Made by a program: the position numbers and the translations under genes
Notes under the pieces: model-generated
Told to the model about the DNA's origin: nothing
Databases searched by the model: none
The model's input: only the letters and a program-made list of their open reading frames with translations
Shown: one piece after another, positions 28,817 through 42,000 of the stretch
How positions within the stretch are numbered: position 1 is the first letter of the stretch
How the letters are laid out: each line of letters opens with the position of its first letter
Source of the DNA: Mauremys mutica
Lineage: Eukaryota; Chordata; Testudines; Geoemydidae
Direction of reading: 5' to 3'
DNA: 64,000 nt
NCBI RefSeq assembly: GCF_020497125.1
Contig: NC_059082.1
Coordinates: 54,334,524-54,398,523, forward strand

Positions 28817-31800
28817 GTGAATATTCATGACTCTTTGTTATTGGACAGATGGGGCCAAATCCTAGTGACTTCAGTAGGAGTCAGACCTTACTGCAAAGGG
28901 TCTGCAGTGTATCCCTCCGATATCAGCGTGTCTACCCGTGTGTTCCTACAGTACCTGGCTCACCAGCTGGCCCAGCACTGGAACTGACCTGTAGAAGTAT
29001 ATGGATGTACTATATCGGGGTGGCCAAACTTCCTGGCCCTCCGAGCTGCATAGGATAATCTTCAGACGTTTGAGAGCCAGGCCTACCTGCTGGGGCTCGG
29101 GACTTCTACCCTGGGGAGGGGTGGTGGGGCTAGGGGCTTCTGTGAAGCAGGCACCTCCTGGGGGCTGAAGCCCCAAGACCCCCCTCCCTGCAGGGCAGAA
29201 GCTCCTAGCTCCACCACCCTGCCACTGCCACAGGGCAGAAACCCTGAGCTCCCCACCACCACCACCGCCAGTGTGGTAGGCGGAGAATGGGGGAATGTGA
29301 CAGGGGACTCTGCAAGCCGCACTTTACTGTAAAAGAGCCACATATGGCTCGGCCACCCCTGGAATATACAGAACATCAACACCCTTTACTTGCACGGTTT
29401 TTACTCAAGCCAAACTTCCCTTCCCTTTGCCTGGAGTTTGCCTGAGTCTTGACTCTCTGTTGCCCTAGAGGAGACTGTAATGTCTGTGCAGACATATGAG
29501 TCTGTGATAGCCATTAGAGATACACAGCCAGCGTTTTCCCAGCTAGATCTCTGGGAGCTGCTGGCTGCTCGGCACCGCTGCAGATCAGACTGTTTCTTGA
29601 GGTGTCTAACTTTAGATCGAGGGGTCAGGCTTTAGGGGTTCATTTTTGAATGCTGTTTCTCTCTGCTGAGGAAAGTGCCAACAACAGGGCATGGGCTCAC
29701 TGATTTGCACAGCAGACCCAGGCCCCCTTTGTGAGTTATCAGAGGACAGGACTGCAGGGAGAAATGTCTCTGTCCTGTGAAGATTTGGCTGGGGACCCCC
29801 TGGGCTTGGTGTGTCAGGGATTCCAGGGGATCACAGGAGCAAAGAGTCAGGGTTGCAGTGACCAAAGTGTAAATGATCCAGTTTCCACGATGAACGTATG
29901 GATCACCAGGGCCAGCTCCAGCTTTTCTGCCTCCCCAAGCGCCCCCCCCCCAAAAAAAAGCTGATCGGCAGCACTTCAGCGGCTGCTCAATTGCGCCGCT
30001 CCATTCTTCGGCGGCAGTTCGACAGCAGGACCTTCACTCCCTCTCTTCTTCTTTGGCGGCACTTCGGCGGCAGCTCAAAGAGGAAGAGAGGGATTGAGGG
30101 ACCCGCCGCTGAAGACCCCGTGGTTCTGCCCCGATACCGAATGGAGTGCCGCCCCCTTTGTATTGGCCGCCCCAAGCACCTGCTTCCTTCACTGGTGCCT
30201 GGAGCCGGCCCTGTGGATCACATGTACGTAGTGTCCCAGAAACTAGAAATGGGAGAACACTGACTAGGTCATCAAATCCAGTCTCCAGCGAGGGCACGAG
30301 AGAGTCCCCAGTCAGAGAGTGGGCTGAGTTCCTGGGAAGTGTCTGGGTTGGCAGCCTGCGAGCTATAAAGGGCAATGCAGACCTGAGTTATGGAGCATTT
30401 TGATATTATTTTGCATTTTCCAGCAGGCGGTCCTGTGTGAAGGCAATACCTGGTTTCTCTAGACTCCGTGGCACATAGCTCACCCAATTGCTGAATTTCA
30501 GCTGGAGAGGTCTGGTTATGTAGATAAGGGCCGGATTCCAGGCCCAGCTCTGCCTGGGGGGCCTTCGGCCCTAGATTCTGGCCCTTAGTTATAAAAGTGG
30601 CATCAGATTTGGGGTGCCTCTGGGTGAGGGTGCTCAGTGTGAGACCCCTTGGAGGTGGTTCCAATCTGCAGTCAGTGGGAGCTGACCACAACCAAAGCAA
30701 CCACAATTAGAGGCCCCTTGTGAAAGTTTAACCCTTAATGCTTGTGTGTCAGTTTCCCAGGGGTCCAAGGATTGCATAAGTCCCTGGGGTTGTGGAGGGT
30801 TGATCTGCCAGTGTTCGGCAGCCCTGCCCAGAAACGATCCCTGATCTAAGTGCTGGGAATCATTCAGGGTTCTGGGTGTTTTGCAGTTTCGTCGGTTTCA
30901 GGAGGTGACACTGCTGCGTCTCCAGGGGATCGCCGGGAACTACAACATTTCCTACAACATCGACACCAGGTTCCAGCACCTGGCGGATCAGTATGACACT
31001 GTTGCGGCTGCTCTCAACGTGTCGCATGCCGCCCTGCAGGAGGACCTGGGCTCTTTGAAAACCTGGATGAAGAAGCTACAGAGAAGAACCAAAAAGCTGG
31101 CTTCTAAACTCTCGTCGTTGGCTGAGTCCCTGAGTGAAAGCCACAAGCAGAGCTCTGGGGAGAGGCTGCAGCAGAGCGCTCTCCTGTCCAACCTAACCCT
31201 GCAGACTGCAGGCCACACGGCAGACCTCACCGCCCTGCGCGCCAGCAGGAACACCCTGCAGAAAGAGCTGGAGAGCCTGCGGGAGACCAGTCGGAGCCAG
31301 GGAACCAAACTGGAGGCTCTGGAGCAGCAGCTGAAGAACATGCTGCACAAGGAGGTCCTGGCATCTGGGCACCATGAGCTGGCTGTGGCCCAACAACTGA
31401 ACCAGACACCCCAGGACAAGCTGCCGGAAGCAGGGGGAAGCCAGGGACACAGTGTGAAGAAGCTGCATGCCAAGCACAAACAAAGGAAGAAGCTGGGGGA
31501 GAAGAGGCAGCAGCTCCTGGCCCAGGCTGCAAAGAGGAGGCTGCAGAGTAGCCTGTTCCATGGCAATAAGACCCCCGGGCAGGAGAGACAGCCAGAGACA
31601 CCCACTGTGCCAGAGCCACAAGCTGCCAGGCAGCAGCTCCTCAGGGTTGCCAAGATCTCACAAGAGCAGCTGCAGTCACTGTCACCTGAGAAGCCAGGCA
31701 CAAGTATGTTGAGACGTTTACATTCTCTCTGTCTCCCCCAGCACACATATCCACATGATGTTATGCTAGGGGGTGCTTTTGTAGAAGGAAAGCTCAGCCC

Positions 31801-34800
31801 TCCATTGATTGCAGCAGGCCTTTGATCTTCAGCAGACCAAAACCCCTCAGGCTAGAGAGGTGCCTTTTCTTTGTCCCGGGAAGAGAGAGAGAGCTAGGTT
31901 GGACTCCCCCTGACCATCCCCTGGACCCAACACATGGTGTCAACAAATCGTTCTCCCCACTCTGGGATTACAGCCTTCTCTTGCTGCTAGCTAATGTAGT
32001 TAGACTTGCATGTCGAATGGTAGCAGGCTGCGGTGTAGTGCTGAAAGTTGACAATGATGCATGATGGGGAGCTTGTGTTAGTTGCATATAATAGAATCTG
32101 GCTTTATTTTGCCTTTTAAAAATAACCTAGGATATTACATACAAAAAAATATGTTAAAAGACCTACATTATTTAGGCTGCAAAATCCAGCACTTGAAAGT
32201 TAGGAAATGCCAGGTCTGTGGTTGCCTTTGCAAACTTAATTCACCCCTCTGTCCATATGCCATATGTCCATATGCCTATTTTTCTGCACATGGGGCCAAA
32301 TTAAGGTTGTGTGAGCAACTCTAAATCTGATATTTCCTAATTTTCAAGTGCTGGGCTTTACAACCTGAAGAACATTATGATAGAGGTATAAAATCATGCA
32401 TGGGCTGAAGAAAGTAAATAGAGAAGTGTTATTTACCCCTTTGCCCAGTGCAGGAATGAGGAGTCAACCAATGAAATCAACAGGTAGCATGTTTAAAACA
32501 AACAAAAGGAAGTACTTCTTCACACAATGCACAGGCACAGTCAACCTGTGGAACTCATTGCAAGGGGATGTTGTGAAGGCCAAACGTATAACTGGGTTCA
32601 AAAAAGAATTAGATAAGCTCACAGAGGATAGGTCCATCACTGGCTATTAGCCAAGCTGGTCAGGAATGCAACCTCCATGCTTTGGGTGTCCCTAAACCTC
32701 TGGCTTCCAGAAGCCGGGCCTGGGCAACAGGGGATGGATCACTTGATAAATTGCCCTGTTCTGTTCATTCCCTCTGAAGCACCTGGCACTGGCCACTATT
32801 GGAAGACAGGATACTGGGCTGGATGGATCATTGGGCTGACCCAGTATGGCTGTTCTTATGTTCTTTTAACATTCTTTTTATATGTAATTGTGCGCATATG
32901 GCACGTGCAATATAGGGCACACACGCTGCATTACAGCAGGTGCCTGGGAACGCCTTCTGTAGGTGATGGGGGCAACGTACAAGGGGGCAACGTACAACTT
33001 CCATTCTAACCCCCCTTTTGTCAGCTGCTCATAATTTTGGCAAACAAATTCCTTTGGGGCTGAACTTTTCCAGGGCCAGACCTGAATTCTCAGTTGTGCT
33101 AGGGCACCCTTGTACCATTTTGGCAGCATAAAGGGTAAATTTAGCCCCCCAGCCCCCTTTATGCTGCCAGAGTGATCTAGATGGCTGTAGTATCAGTGAG
33201 AATTCAGGCCTATGCACTGTGCAGAGATTTTTGGAAGGTTTCAGCAGCCGAGCTGGTCAGTTGTGTTGTCATTCTTAAAACACCAACCATAAATAAACCA
33301 CCTTACCCATCAGTTCCCATCAGAAAGGTTGGCCACACATCACCCAACAAGTGCTGGACCAACTCGGCTTCTTTTATAGATTGTGCTGGGTTTTGAAGCA
33401 CCAGCCGAGCCGGCTGGGAATTGCGCTGGGGGGGTTGGAAATTGGGAGTGTTGATATTTTCCCACATGCATGAAGCAGGATTTTCTATTGGGTTTTTATG
33501 CTCCATCTCAGCCTTAGCCCCATTCTGCTCCCACATGCACTGGACAGTGCTGTTCAGGATCTCTCTGCCTGTCCTGACAGGGTTTCACAGGCAGCTGAGT
33601 AGTGCTGGGCTCTCAGTGCCCAGCAAAGCTGACAGATCTTAGACTGCTGAGTTCTCTTCCCCTCTGGCATTGACTGGCCTCAGTCCTGCTTTGCAACTCT
33701 GCAGCATGTCCCCACCATCATGGAGCGAGGAGTGGAGAGCCCAGAGGGGGAAGAGTCTCAGGGGGGCTGTGCGGGAAGCCCTGGAGGAGAGGGGATGCTT
33801 AGCGGATGGAGCAATGGAGCAGGCAGGCTCTGCTGGAGAGGGTCACTCAGGGGTCTCACCAGCAGCATTGCTACGGGGACTCTCCCTGGAATCCCAAGCT
33901 CAGGCTGGCTCTGTAAGGGGCATCTCCAGTGCATCAGGCAAGCTGCTCTCTGGGCCTTTCGGAATCCTGCTCTGCTGGGAGTTGGCACTGAAGAGAGTCG
34001 GCTGGACAAGAGATGGTGTGAACGTCTCCCCTTCCCCGGTCCCTCCCCCTCTCCTTCTGGATCCTGCTCATGGACTCTGAGATCTCTCAGTTAATCTCCA
34101 CTTCTGACCCCCATACCTAGTCGCCCTTGCCCTCAGCCCCTGCTCTCCCTCCCTCCCCTGGCTCCTCTCCCTCAATGGACAAGCCCCTGGTAGGATGCGC
34201 CATCCACCAAAAAACCCATCCCAACCACCCAGCCTCTGATTCCTGTCTCTCCTACTAGTCTAAGCTCCTGGAACAGAGTCTTTGCTGTCGCTGCATCACC
34301 TCTGGGCTTCTGTTCCTTCCTCAGCCTCCCTGATCTCTCTGCAGCCTTGAATACTCAGGGTCCTTTGCTGCCTCCCCCTTGTCTCCTGTATCAAGTTTAA
34401 ACCTCTTATCCAGGCCTTTGGTTCCACCATAAACAGCTGGCCTCTGGGAGGGCTGGGGCCAGTGGACGGGTGAGCTCAGAGGTAGCTATTCCTGGTGATG
34501 CTTTCTTGTTAGGATGCCTGCAGCCTTTGGGGATCTTTCTTTGGCCGCCGTGGCAGGGGCTGAGAGATCATCCCATCTCCCCAAACCCCTGAGCTATTGC
34601 CATGACCGAGCTGCATCTCTTCTTTTGCATCCAAACAGGTGTTACACCCCTGTTCCCTCCATCCCCACGGCCTCTCCAACATCAAACAGGGCTGTGACAT
34701 AGACCTGACCAGGGAGGCTTTCCAGAGGAAGGGAGGGCAGCCGGCCGAGTGGAGGGTTTGTTGAGCCAGTTAAACCATGAGGCTGGGTGGATCCACTGAC

Positions 34801-37800
34801 ATGAGGGTCTCAGACGAAGCCCTGTGCTGTCGCCCCAACTAGTGCAGCATCACTGTCAGTCAGAAACGGAGCAGGCCCGAGGGATTGTAGAGCAGCCACT
34901 GGGTGGCACTGTTGCTCCACAAAGGTTCATCCCCTGCCCTGCTCTGGGCTGACATTGGTGTGGTCACTGGTGGTGTTGCCATGTGGGTCCCAGAATCTTA
35001 GGGCTTGGCTACACTTGCAAGTTACAGCACATTCAAGGAGCCCCGGATGCCCTAGCTCGCTACCCGTCCACACTGGCAAGGCACGTAGAGCACTCTGACT
35101 TCACGGCTAGAGCGCTCCTGGTCCTCCACCTCGGTGAGTGGAATAACATTTGCTGCGCCCCCGCTGGAATGCTGCAGTGCCAGTGTGAAAGGGGTGTTGC
35201 ATTATTGCGCTCTGATTGGCCTCCAGAAAAGTCTCATAATCCCCTTAAGTCGAGTGGCCACTCTTGTCATTGTTATGGATATGCCTTCTGAAAGCTCTGT
35301 TTGACAGCCAGCTGCTTATCTGCTGCCAGACAAAGCAACCATTACTGTGGAATGCTGTGTGTGAGAGAGAGAGGTGGGGGAGAGGGGAAGGGGAGGTCTG
35401 CTGCTGTCTGAACTTACAAGACAGCATGCTGACATGCTCTCAGCCCCCCCAAAACGCACTCTTTCTCCCCCCACATACACTCCAGCCATGGAGCACCCAC
35501 GGAATCAGCACGTATGGCTCTCGTCTTTGGAAGGTGTGGTGCGGGTTTCCATTGAGGACGAGGCCTGAGAGGTCAGACATGGAGTGATCGCTTTGCCTCC
35601 AGGTAGGGCAGGGTCTTTTGTCTAGATCAGTTTGCAGTGCGAGTTCATTCCAGGGCATAGTGATTGTCTGGTTCCACCCACATCATTTTATAACGCACAC
35701 ACAGAGGCGTCATTCCCACCGGAGTGACTTTCTGAAGCTGCATGCTGGCTTTCCATCTCCACCTGAGCCTATGCTCTCCTGGGCTGGTGAGGTTTCTCAT
35801 AGTACAAGCTCAGGGAACTTCTGGCCTGCTCTGGGTTGTTGGCATGGCTCTCTGGGGATTGCTCTGTTGAAAACAGGCCCTCATTGAAATCCTGCAGTTC
35901 TGCAGGGGGAAGTGACAACTCAGCAGGGGTTTGCAGGACAGCTCAAGGCACCTGGGACCCCGCAGGGTTGAGCAGGAGGCAACCAAACAGGTCCTGCAAG
36001 AAGGGTGCAGCCTCTTCCTGGCTGAATCATTAGTGCAAATAACAATATCCATGGCTGCATCCTGTCTTCACCAGCCAGCCTAGCTCACTGCCTGCTGACA
36101 CTCGGGGCAGGGGGGAGGTTAGTGATGGCCATGCTACACTGTGCTGGTGGGGTTTGAGCAAGGGGGTGGGGCTGGGGGTGCTGCCCCCCAGCCAGCTCAC
36201 TCACGTCACCTCCAGCAGTGCCATTCTGGGACAAGGACTGATGGCCCCAAATTCTGTGTTATGCAAGGTGCTGCCATGCCTGCAATTGTGCCTGCTAGGA
36301 GTGGGAGGGCGGCCTGGGGGATCTGGGTTCTAGCTAGGCCCAGCTCTGGCACAGACTCCATGGGTGACTTGGGGCTAGCTGATTTATCTGAGTTGTGGAG
36401 CAGCCAGAACGACTCAGTACCACTGAAAACCTGGCCCTTTGCCTCCCTGTGTGTCATGTTAATGAAGCACCTGGGGTTTCCCAGATGGAGGCACTAGGAA
36501 TTATTATCTAGATGGGGTGGGAGGGGGGGAAATATGTGGGGCTGCCTGCAGGGCATCTCCTATGCCAGGTGAAAGGGAGGGTGTCTAATTGCATGATCAC
36601 TGTGCTCAGACAGCTGGGGGGCATACCCTCAGGTATGGCGGGGTCACCAAACAGTAATAAGTCACCAGGACCAGATGGTATCACCCAAGAGTTCTGAAGG
36701 AACTAAAATGTGAAATTGCAGAACTACTAACTGTCATGTGTAACCTATCATTTAAATCAGCTTCTGTACCAAATGACTGGAGGTTAGCTAATGTGACACC
36801 ACTTTTTAAAAAGGGCTCCAGAGGTGAACCCAGCAATTACAGGCCAGTAAGCCTGACTTCAGTATTGGGCAAACTGGTTAAAACTATAGTAAAGAACAAA
36901 ATTGTCAGACACACTGATTAACATTATTTGTTGGGGAAGAGTCAACATGGTTTTGATAAAGGGAAATCATGCCTCAGCAATCTGCTAGGATTCTTTGAGG
37001 GGGTCAACAAGCATGTGGACAAGGGGGATCCAGTGGACATAGCGTACTTAGGTTTTCAGGTCCCTCACCAAAGGCTCTTAAGCAAAGTAAGCTGTCATGG
37101 GATAAGAGGGAAGGTCCTCTCATGGACTGGCAACTGGTTAAAAGATAGGAAACAAAGGGTAGGAATAAATGGTCAGTTTTCAGAATGGAGAGAGGTAAAT
37201 AGTGGTGTCCCCCAGGGTCTGTACTGGGACCAGTGCTGTTCAACGTAATCATAAATGATGTGAAAAAAGGAGTAAACAGTGAGGTGGCAAAATTTGCAGA
37301 TGATACAAAACTACTCAAGATAGTGAAGTCCAAAGCAGACTGTGAAGGGTTACAAAAGGATCTCTCAAAACTGGGTGCCCGAGCAACAAAACAGCAGATG
37401 AAATTCAATGTTGATAAATGCAAAGTAATGCATATTGGAAAACATATTCCCGACTATCATATAAAATGATGGGCTCTAAATTAGCTGTTACCACTGAAGA
37501 AAGAGATCTTGGTGTCATTGTGGATAGTTCTCTGAAAACATCCACTCAATGTGCAGCAGCAGTCATAAAATCAAACAGAATGTTGGGAATCATTAAGAAA
37601 GGGATAGATAATAAGACAGAAAATATCATATTGCTTCCATATAAATCCAGGGTACACCCACATCTTGAATACTGTGGGCAGATGTGGTTGCCCCATCTCA
37701 AAAAACATATATTGGAATTGGAAAAAGTTCAGAAAAGGACAAAAAAATTATTAGGGGTATGGAACAGCTTTCATATGAGGAGAGATTAATAAGACTGGGA

Positions 37801-39048
37801 CTTTTCAGCTTGGAAAAGAGACAACTAAGGGGGGATATGATAGAGGTCTATAAAATCATGACTGGTGTGGAGAAAGTAAATAAGGAGCTGTTATTTACGT
37901 CTTCTCATAGCACAAGAACTAGGGGTCACCAAATGAAATTAATAGGCAGCAGGTTTAAAACCAACAAAAGGAAGTATTTCTTCACACAACACACAGTCAG
38001 TCTATAGAACTCTTAGCCAGAGGATGTTGTGAAGGCCAAGACTGTAACAGGGTTAAAAAAAGAACTAGGTAAGTTCATGGAGGATAGGTCCATCAATGGC
38101 TATTAGCCAGGATGGGTAGGGATGGTGTCCCTCTGTTTGTTAGAAGCTGGGAATGGGTGATGGGATAGAAGACTTGATGATTATCTGTTCTGTTCATTCC
38201 CTCTGGGGCACCTGGCATTGGCCACTGTTAGAAGACAGGATACTGGGCTAGCTAGACCATTGGTCTGACCCAGTATGGCCATTCTTATGTTCTTATGAGA
38301 GGAGAGAGGGGACAGGAGGCTGGTCCATTGTCACAGTGCATGCATGAGCAGCAGCCCTATGTGCTCGGGACAGGCAATGACTGTGGCTTTCTCTCACCCC
38401 TCTCCAGTTTGCAATGTGGATTCCATGCTGCTTTTCCCCAACGCTTCCACTGAAAACTTTGCCACCTTCGGCCAGGGGTTCCAGACTGGCCTGCACGAGC
38501 TGTCGGTCTGCAGCTGGGTGAGCACCCACGCTTGCTCCCTGGGCACCATCCTGTCCTATGCCACGGAGGAGAATGACAACAAGCTCGTCCTGCACGGCCG
38601 GAACACCGCAGCCCTGGCCTCCATCCACTTCGTCATCGGTGACCCAGCTTTCCGGGAGCTGCCGGTGGGGCAGCTCCTGGATGGCAGATGGCACCACATG
38701 TGTGTCATCTGGTCCTCCATCCAAGGCAAGTACTGGTTCTATGTGGACAGGAGATTGGCATCCACAGGCTCCAAGTTCCAGGAGGGCTATGAGATCCCCC
38801 CTGGCGGGTCGCTTGTTCTGGGTCAGGAGCAGGACGTGGTTGGGGGTGGGTTTGACCCCTCAGAAGCCTTTGTGGGACGCCTGGCTGGCTTTGCCATCTG
38901 GAACCGCACTCTGATGCCCGGGGAGGTTTCCAGCATAGCGATCGGGAAGGGCCTGCCCCGTGGCACCATCCTGAGGCTGGCTGATGTCTCCTCCCTGAAT
39001 GGATCAATACAGCAGGTGAATTGCACCTGCCTGGAACACTGTTTGTAA
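28697..39048 (+). CDS. PTX4: PTX4, pentraxin 4 (complete, three exons)
   Basis: A secreted long pentraxin of unknown ligand. Exons 28697-28816, 30887-31703 and 38408-39048 join in phase (120 + 817 + 641 bp) to 525 codons. Residues 1-20 form a signal peptide ([12 protein letters not shown] core). A coiled-coil region rich in Leu, Gln and Lys fills exon 2. Exon 3 encodes the pentraxin domain with [18 protein letters not shown] (the HxCxSTWxS signature with Ile at one position), [11 protein letters not shown] (calcium-binding loop) and [15 protein letters not shown]. The cysteines in VCSWV and HHMCV fit the conserved disulfide. It is somewhat longer than the mammalian protein because of the coiled coil. 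It precedes CLCN7 in the same orientation, as in mammals. Confidence 0.95.
29016..29361. mobile_element. short hAT-type element
   Basis: Ends CGGGGTGGCCAAACTTCCTGG and GGCTCGGCCACCCCTG are inverted and of the CAGGGGTGGCC class. The flanks tactatat and gaatatac agree at 5 of 8 bases, so the target duplication is weak. No coding capacity. Confidence 0.65.
29907..30213. mobile_element. hAT-type MITE with perfect 8-bp target duplication
   Basis: Ends CAGGGCCAGCTCCAG and CTGGAGCCGGCCCTG are inverted repeats; flanks tggatcac (29899-29906 and 30214-30221) are identical. Interior has GGCGGCA-type repeats. The end class is shared with the element at 43349. Confidence 0.88.
30887..31703 (+). CDS. PTX4: PTX4 exon 2 (coiled coil)
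   Basis: Acceptor ttttgcag; 272 codons plus one base; donor CACAA|gtatgt. Encodes [19 protein letters not shown] and a long Leu/Gln/Lys/Glu-rich helical region with N-glycosylation sites (NISY, NVSH, NLTL). This is likely the oligomerisation arm. Confidence 0.92.
32372..32866 (+). mobile_element. CR1 LINE 3' fragment
   Basis: The end of ORF2 and 3' region, ending ctgacccagtatggctgttcttatgtt, the hallmark of turtle CR1 3' ends. 5' truncated; no functional frame. Confidence 0.85.
35001..35275. mobile_element. partial DNA transposon (GGGCTTGGCTACACTTGC end)
   Basis: The left end gggcttggctacacttgcaa resembles the terminal sequence of the elements at 8452 and 62048 (GGGTAYGKCTACACT). No matching right end was found, so the element is truncated or decayed. 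Confidence 0.5.
36650..38298 (+). pseudogene. CR1 LINE ORF2 fragment (reverse transcriptase), degenerate
   Basis: In several frames it reads KSPGPDGI, then [45 protein letters not shown] (RT catalytic FADD box) and the C-terminal DYHIK...[13 protein letters not shown] block. It ends with the CR1 3' sequence (ctgacccagtatggccattc). Frameshifts near 37080 and 37225 and several stops break it. It is 5' truncated within the RT. Inserted in sense within PTX4 intron 2. Confidence 0.92.
38408..39048 (+). CDS. PTX4: PTX4 exon 3 (pentraxin domain, stop)
   Basis: Acceptor cctctccag. The two leading bases complete the split codon from exon 2. The exon holds the whole pentraxin domain from [14 protein letters not shown] to [12 protein letters not shown] (TAA 39046-39048). 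Confidence 0.95.
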
Positions 39049-42000
39049 ACCAAGCCCGCCCCCTCCCGGGCTGTCCCCAGCAGCACAGACTGTGGGCAGC
39101 CCGGAGTCCAAATGCTGGGCAGTTATCGACATCAGCCGGTGGTGCCTGTTTGCCAGAACACTTCCTCCGCCCTGCTAAATAGGCACAAAGCCCTTTTCTC
39201 CGTCGGATGAGAGCCGAGGGCCTCTACTGACACAGCCATCGCCATGGAGATCCGGAGAGGCATAAAAGCATCACTCAATTCTTCCCATGCCAATCTAATG
39301 GAAACTTCTTCATGTGATTGCTTATGTCTACTCATTGAGTCCAGAAATCAGTGCGGCCGTGTCGAGGGTCCAGCTCTACTGAGATGACTGTGTCCAGAGG
39401 GATAGCCAGCCAGAGGTTGGCCCATATCATACTTCAGCGTTGTATTGCTTTTCCTCCGGCAGCGCTTTTCCAGACCCTTAGCAAAGACTCAGCAATCACG
39501 TCTCCCACCAGTGAAATGCAGCCAGCTCTGGGGAGGATTTGGGAGGGGGCATGGTAGCTGTTTAACAGTGCACAGCAATACCACACACCAGATTAGGACA
39601 AGAGATGAAAGCCTCAGGTGGGATTTAGATAGAATGCGAGCATTCAAACTGGAACACGGCACCCTGCACTTACGGAAATTGTCACAGAATTTTTAATTCC
39701 CAGTGATGGTCGAACCTTAGTCTTAGATCTCATCCAAGAGACAGCCCCGTAATATCATGCTGGGCATGGGGTGGCCCAGAGATGGAGGGAAGCGGGCTGT
39801 CTCCCGCAAACACCGCTTCTGATAAGTCCCACTTTTCCAGGAAGGGCTCCCCGCCGAATACTGACCTAAGCAAACCCCACAGAGCTAACACCAGCCCAGC
39901 TTATATGTAGCCACATATAAGCACAGCAGCCTGGGGGAAAGGCTCTTGGATTCAATTTCCAACCTGAGGCGCAAATGACTATTGCAGTTAGTTTTCACAG
40001 TGAAATGACCATGACGGAACTTACCTTCGACACTTAATTCTTCCCAGGAGAGCCCAAGGAGGAGGTCAGGTGGCCCTGGTAACTCTGCCCAGGCCTGCAG
40101 TCTAGGTTTGTGAAGTGCTCTTTGAAACATCAGCAGTAACTGTGTACCAGACGGTGTGTACCCTGGTCGTAGAGGGTCAAGCTTACCCCTGGGGCTGGGC
40201 TTGATGACTAACTCAAGGAACAATAACAGAGTAGAAACCTCCACCTAAGCTTTCTCCTCAGGGCAGATTGTTCCTAGGGCTCCCTGCAGGACCTCCCTGG
40301 CTCTGCCCCGAGTTCCCTCTCCCTAAAGGGCCACCCCACCTCTCAGAGTCAGATGAAGTTCAAAAACGGCATGTGCCGCAGTGAAGCAACAATTCGTGCA
40401 GGGCTCTAACCTGGCTAACAGGTCAACAGCCGATCCCTGCCTCTTTGTTCAGCCCTAGCCCTGGCTACATCCCCCTGTGGTGCTAAACACCCAAATCAAA
40501 TGGCCTTGATCTAATCATGAATGAGAGCTGGACAGTGAAACTGGACAGAAACAGCAATGGTGCTTTTCCTTTGGCCCAAGCCCTTCCTCTGAAACGGCCT
40601 CAAGTCTAAAGTGCCTTGGAGAGTCTGGCTGCTGTGGCTGCAGCCTCAAACAGCTCCAATAAGCTACCAACCTGCTCCAGTATAACAGGTACCCACTGCA
40701 TCCAGCTGGGCCTTGGGAAGCCACAGGAGTGTGTGGAGAGGGGAATGTGGAGGCTCTGTGTGGGCTGGTGGTTTAGATGAGGCGCCTCCACAATAACCTG
40801 TACGTGGTACTGCAGCTGGCTAGAGCAATGCTGCATCTCTCTCGTGAACGCGAGGCCTGTGTCTCTTGCAGCTGGGATCCGGCAACATTTCAAATAAAGA
40901 AGGAAACCATCAAATGGGTCTGTGTGTAGAGCGCATACTGCCGAAGTAAACAGCAAAAATGGGGATGGGCAGGGGAGATTTTTAAGATTATTTCAACTTG
41001 AAAAGGACAGCATCAGCTTGACATTTAGTCAGTTTCAGAACATGCTGTCGAAAGCCTTTTGGGTTCTGCCCCTGCTCACCCAGCGGGTTTTACAGACACG
41101 TATTTTCCGCTTTAAAAGAAATTGTTTTCTCCTGTTGCTGGATGAAAATCTCACGCCGGCAGTCCAAAAAACTGACTATTGTGGAACAGTGAAATTGACG
41201 ATGCACAGAGTGCTGTCAAATGGACACTACACAGAACTGGGAAAATAGAGAAAAGCCTCATTTCTGGCTAATCTCTTGCCATTATGGTGACATTAGCTGC
41301 CACTTCTAGCAAACAGGTAAATCATTCAAGAGAAAAGTGATGGGTTTAAGCTGAGCGTGTCCCTTTAATCATCTAAGGTGTTAGTAACATGCCCAAGGAG
41401 CGATGTCTGGTTTTACATTGACCCTGCCCCTTTCCATCACGTTTACAAGCTTGAGGGTCATTTTATTCCTAAAATCAAAGGGCCAGTCAGAGGCAGGTTC
41501 CAACCCAAGAACGTATGGTCATGGGCTAGCTCCCCAGCCAAAGGCTCCGTCTTGCAAGGTGCTGGCTGGGTCCCTTTAACTCCTGTGGATGTCAGTGGGA
41601 AATGAAGGCACCTGGCACCTCCAGAAACTGCTCAGCACTGTACAGAATCAAGCCCTAAGCCGTGTCACTGGCAGGTGCTTGTCAGGTGCCCCGTAAGGCC
41701 CGTCAGTGACATGATTCATTGATGTGTCAGCAATGGGGGCAGATCATCAGGATGGAAACAGGCAGCAGTGACTGGGAATGACCCAAAAGACTTGGGGCCT
41801 TTAGTCACCATCGCTCCTGCTCTGCGGCTGCTTTTTCTCCTCTTTATTTCTCTTCTCTCCTCAGTGGCACTAGCTGGGCTCCCAAAACAGCTATTCTGCT
41901 CTGGTCCCACATCCTGCCCTGGCCTGGAGGCAGCGCCCCTTCTCCTACACTTTTATTAAACAGTCTGCTCTCTCTATTTCCCCCATTGGCTCGGTATTGC

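Larger units (their letters stand above)
28817..30886 (+). other. PTX4 intron 1
   Basis: About 2.1 kb carrying two hAT-type elements (29016-29361 and 29907-30213). The remainder is unremarkable. Confidence 0.85.
31704..38407 (+). other. PTX4 intron 2
   Basis: A 6.7-kb intron with two CR1 copies in sense orientation, one partial DNA transposon and an inverted repeat at 33122-33168. No additional exon seen. Confidence 0.85.

Noticed and set aside
30988..31746. 252-codon minus-strand frame rich in Cys and Ser
   Set aside because: Exact antisense of PTX4 exon 2; a by-product of its Gln/Leu-rich codons.
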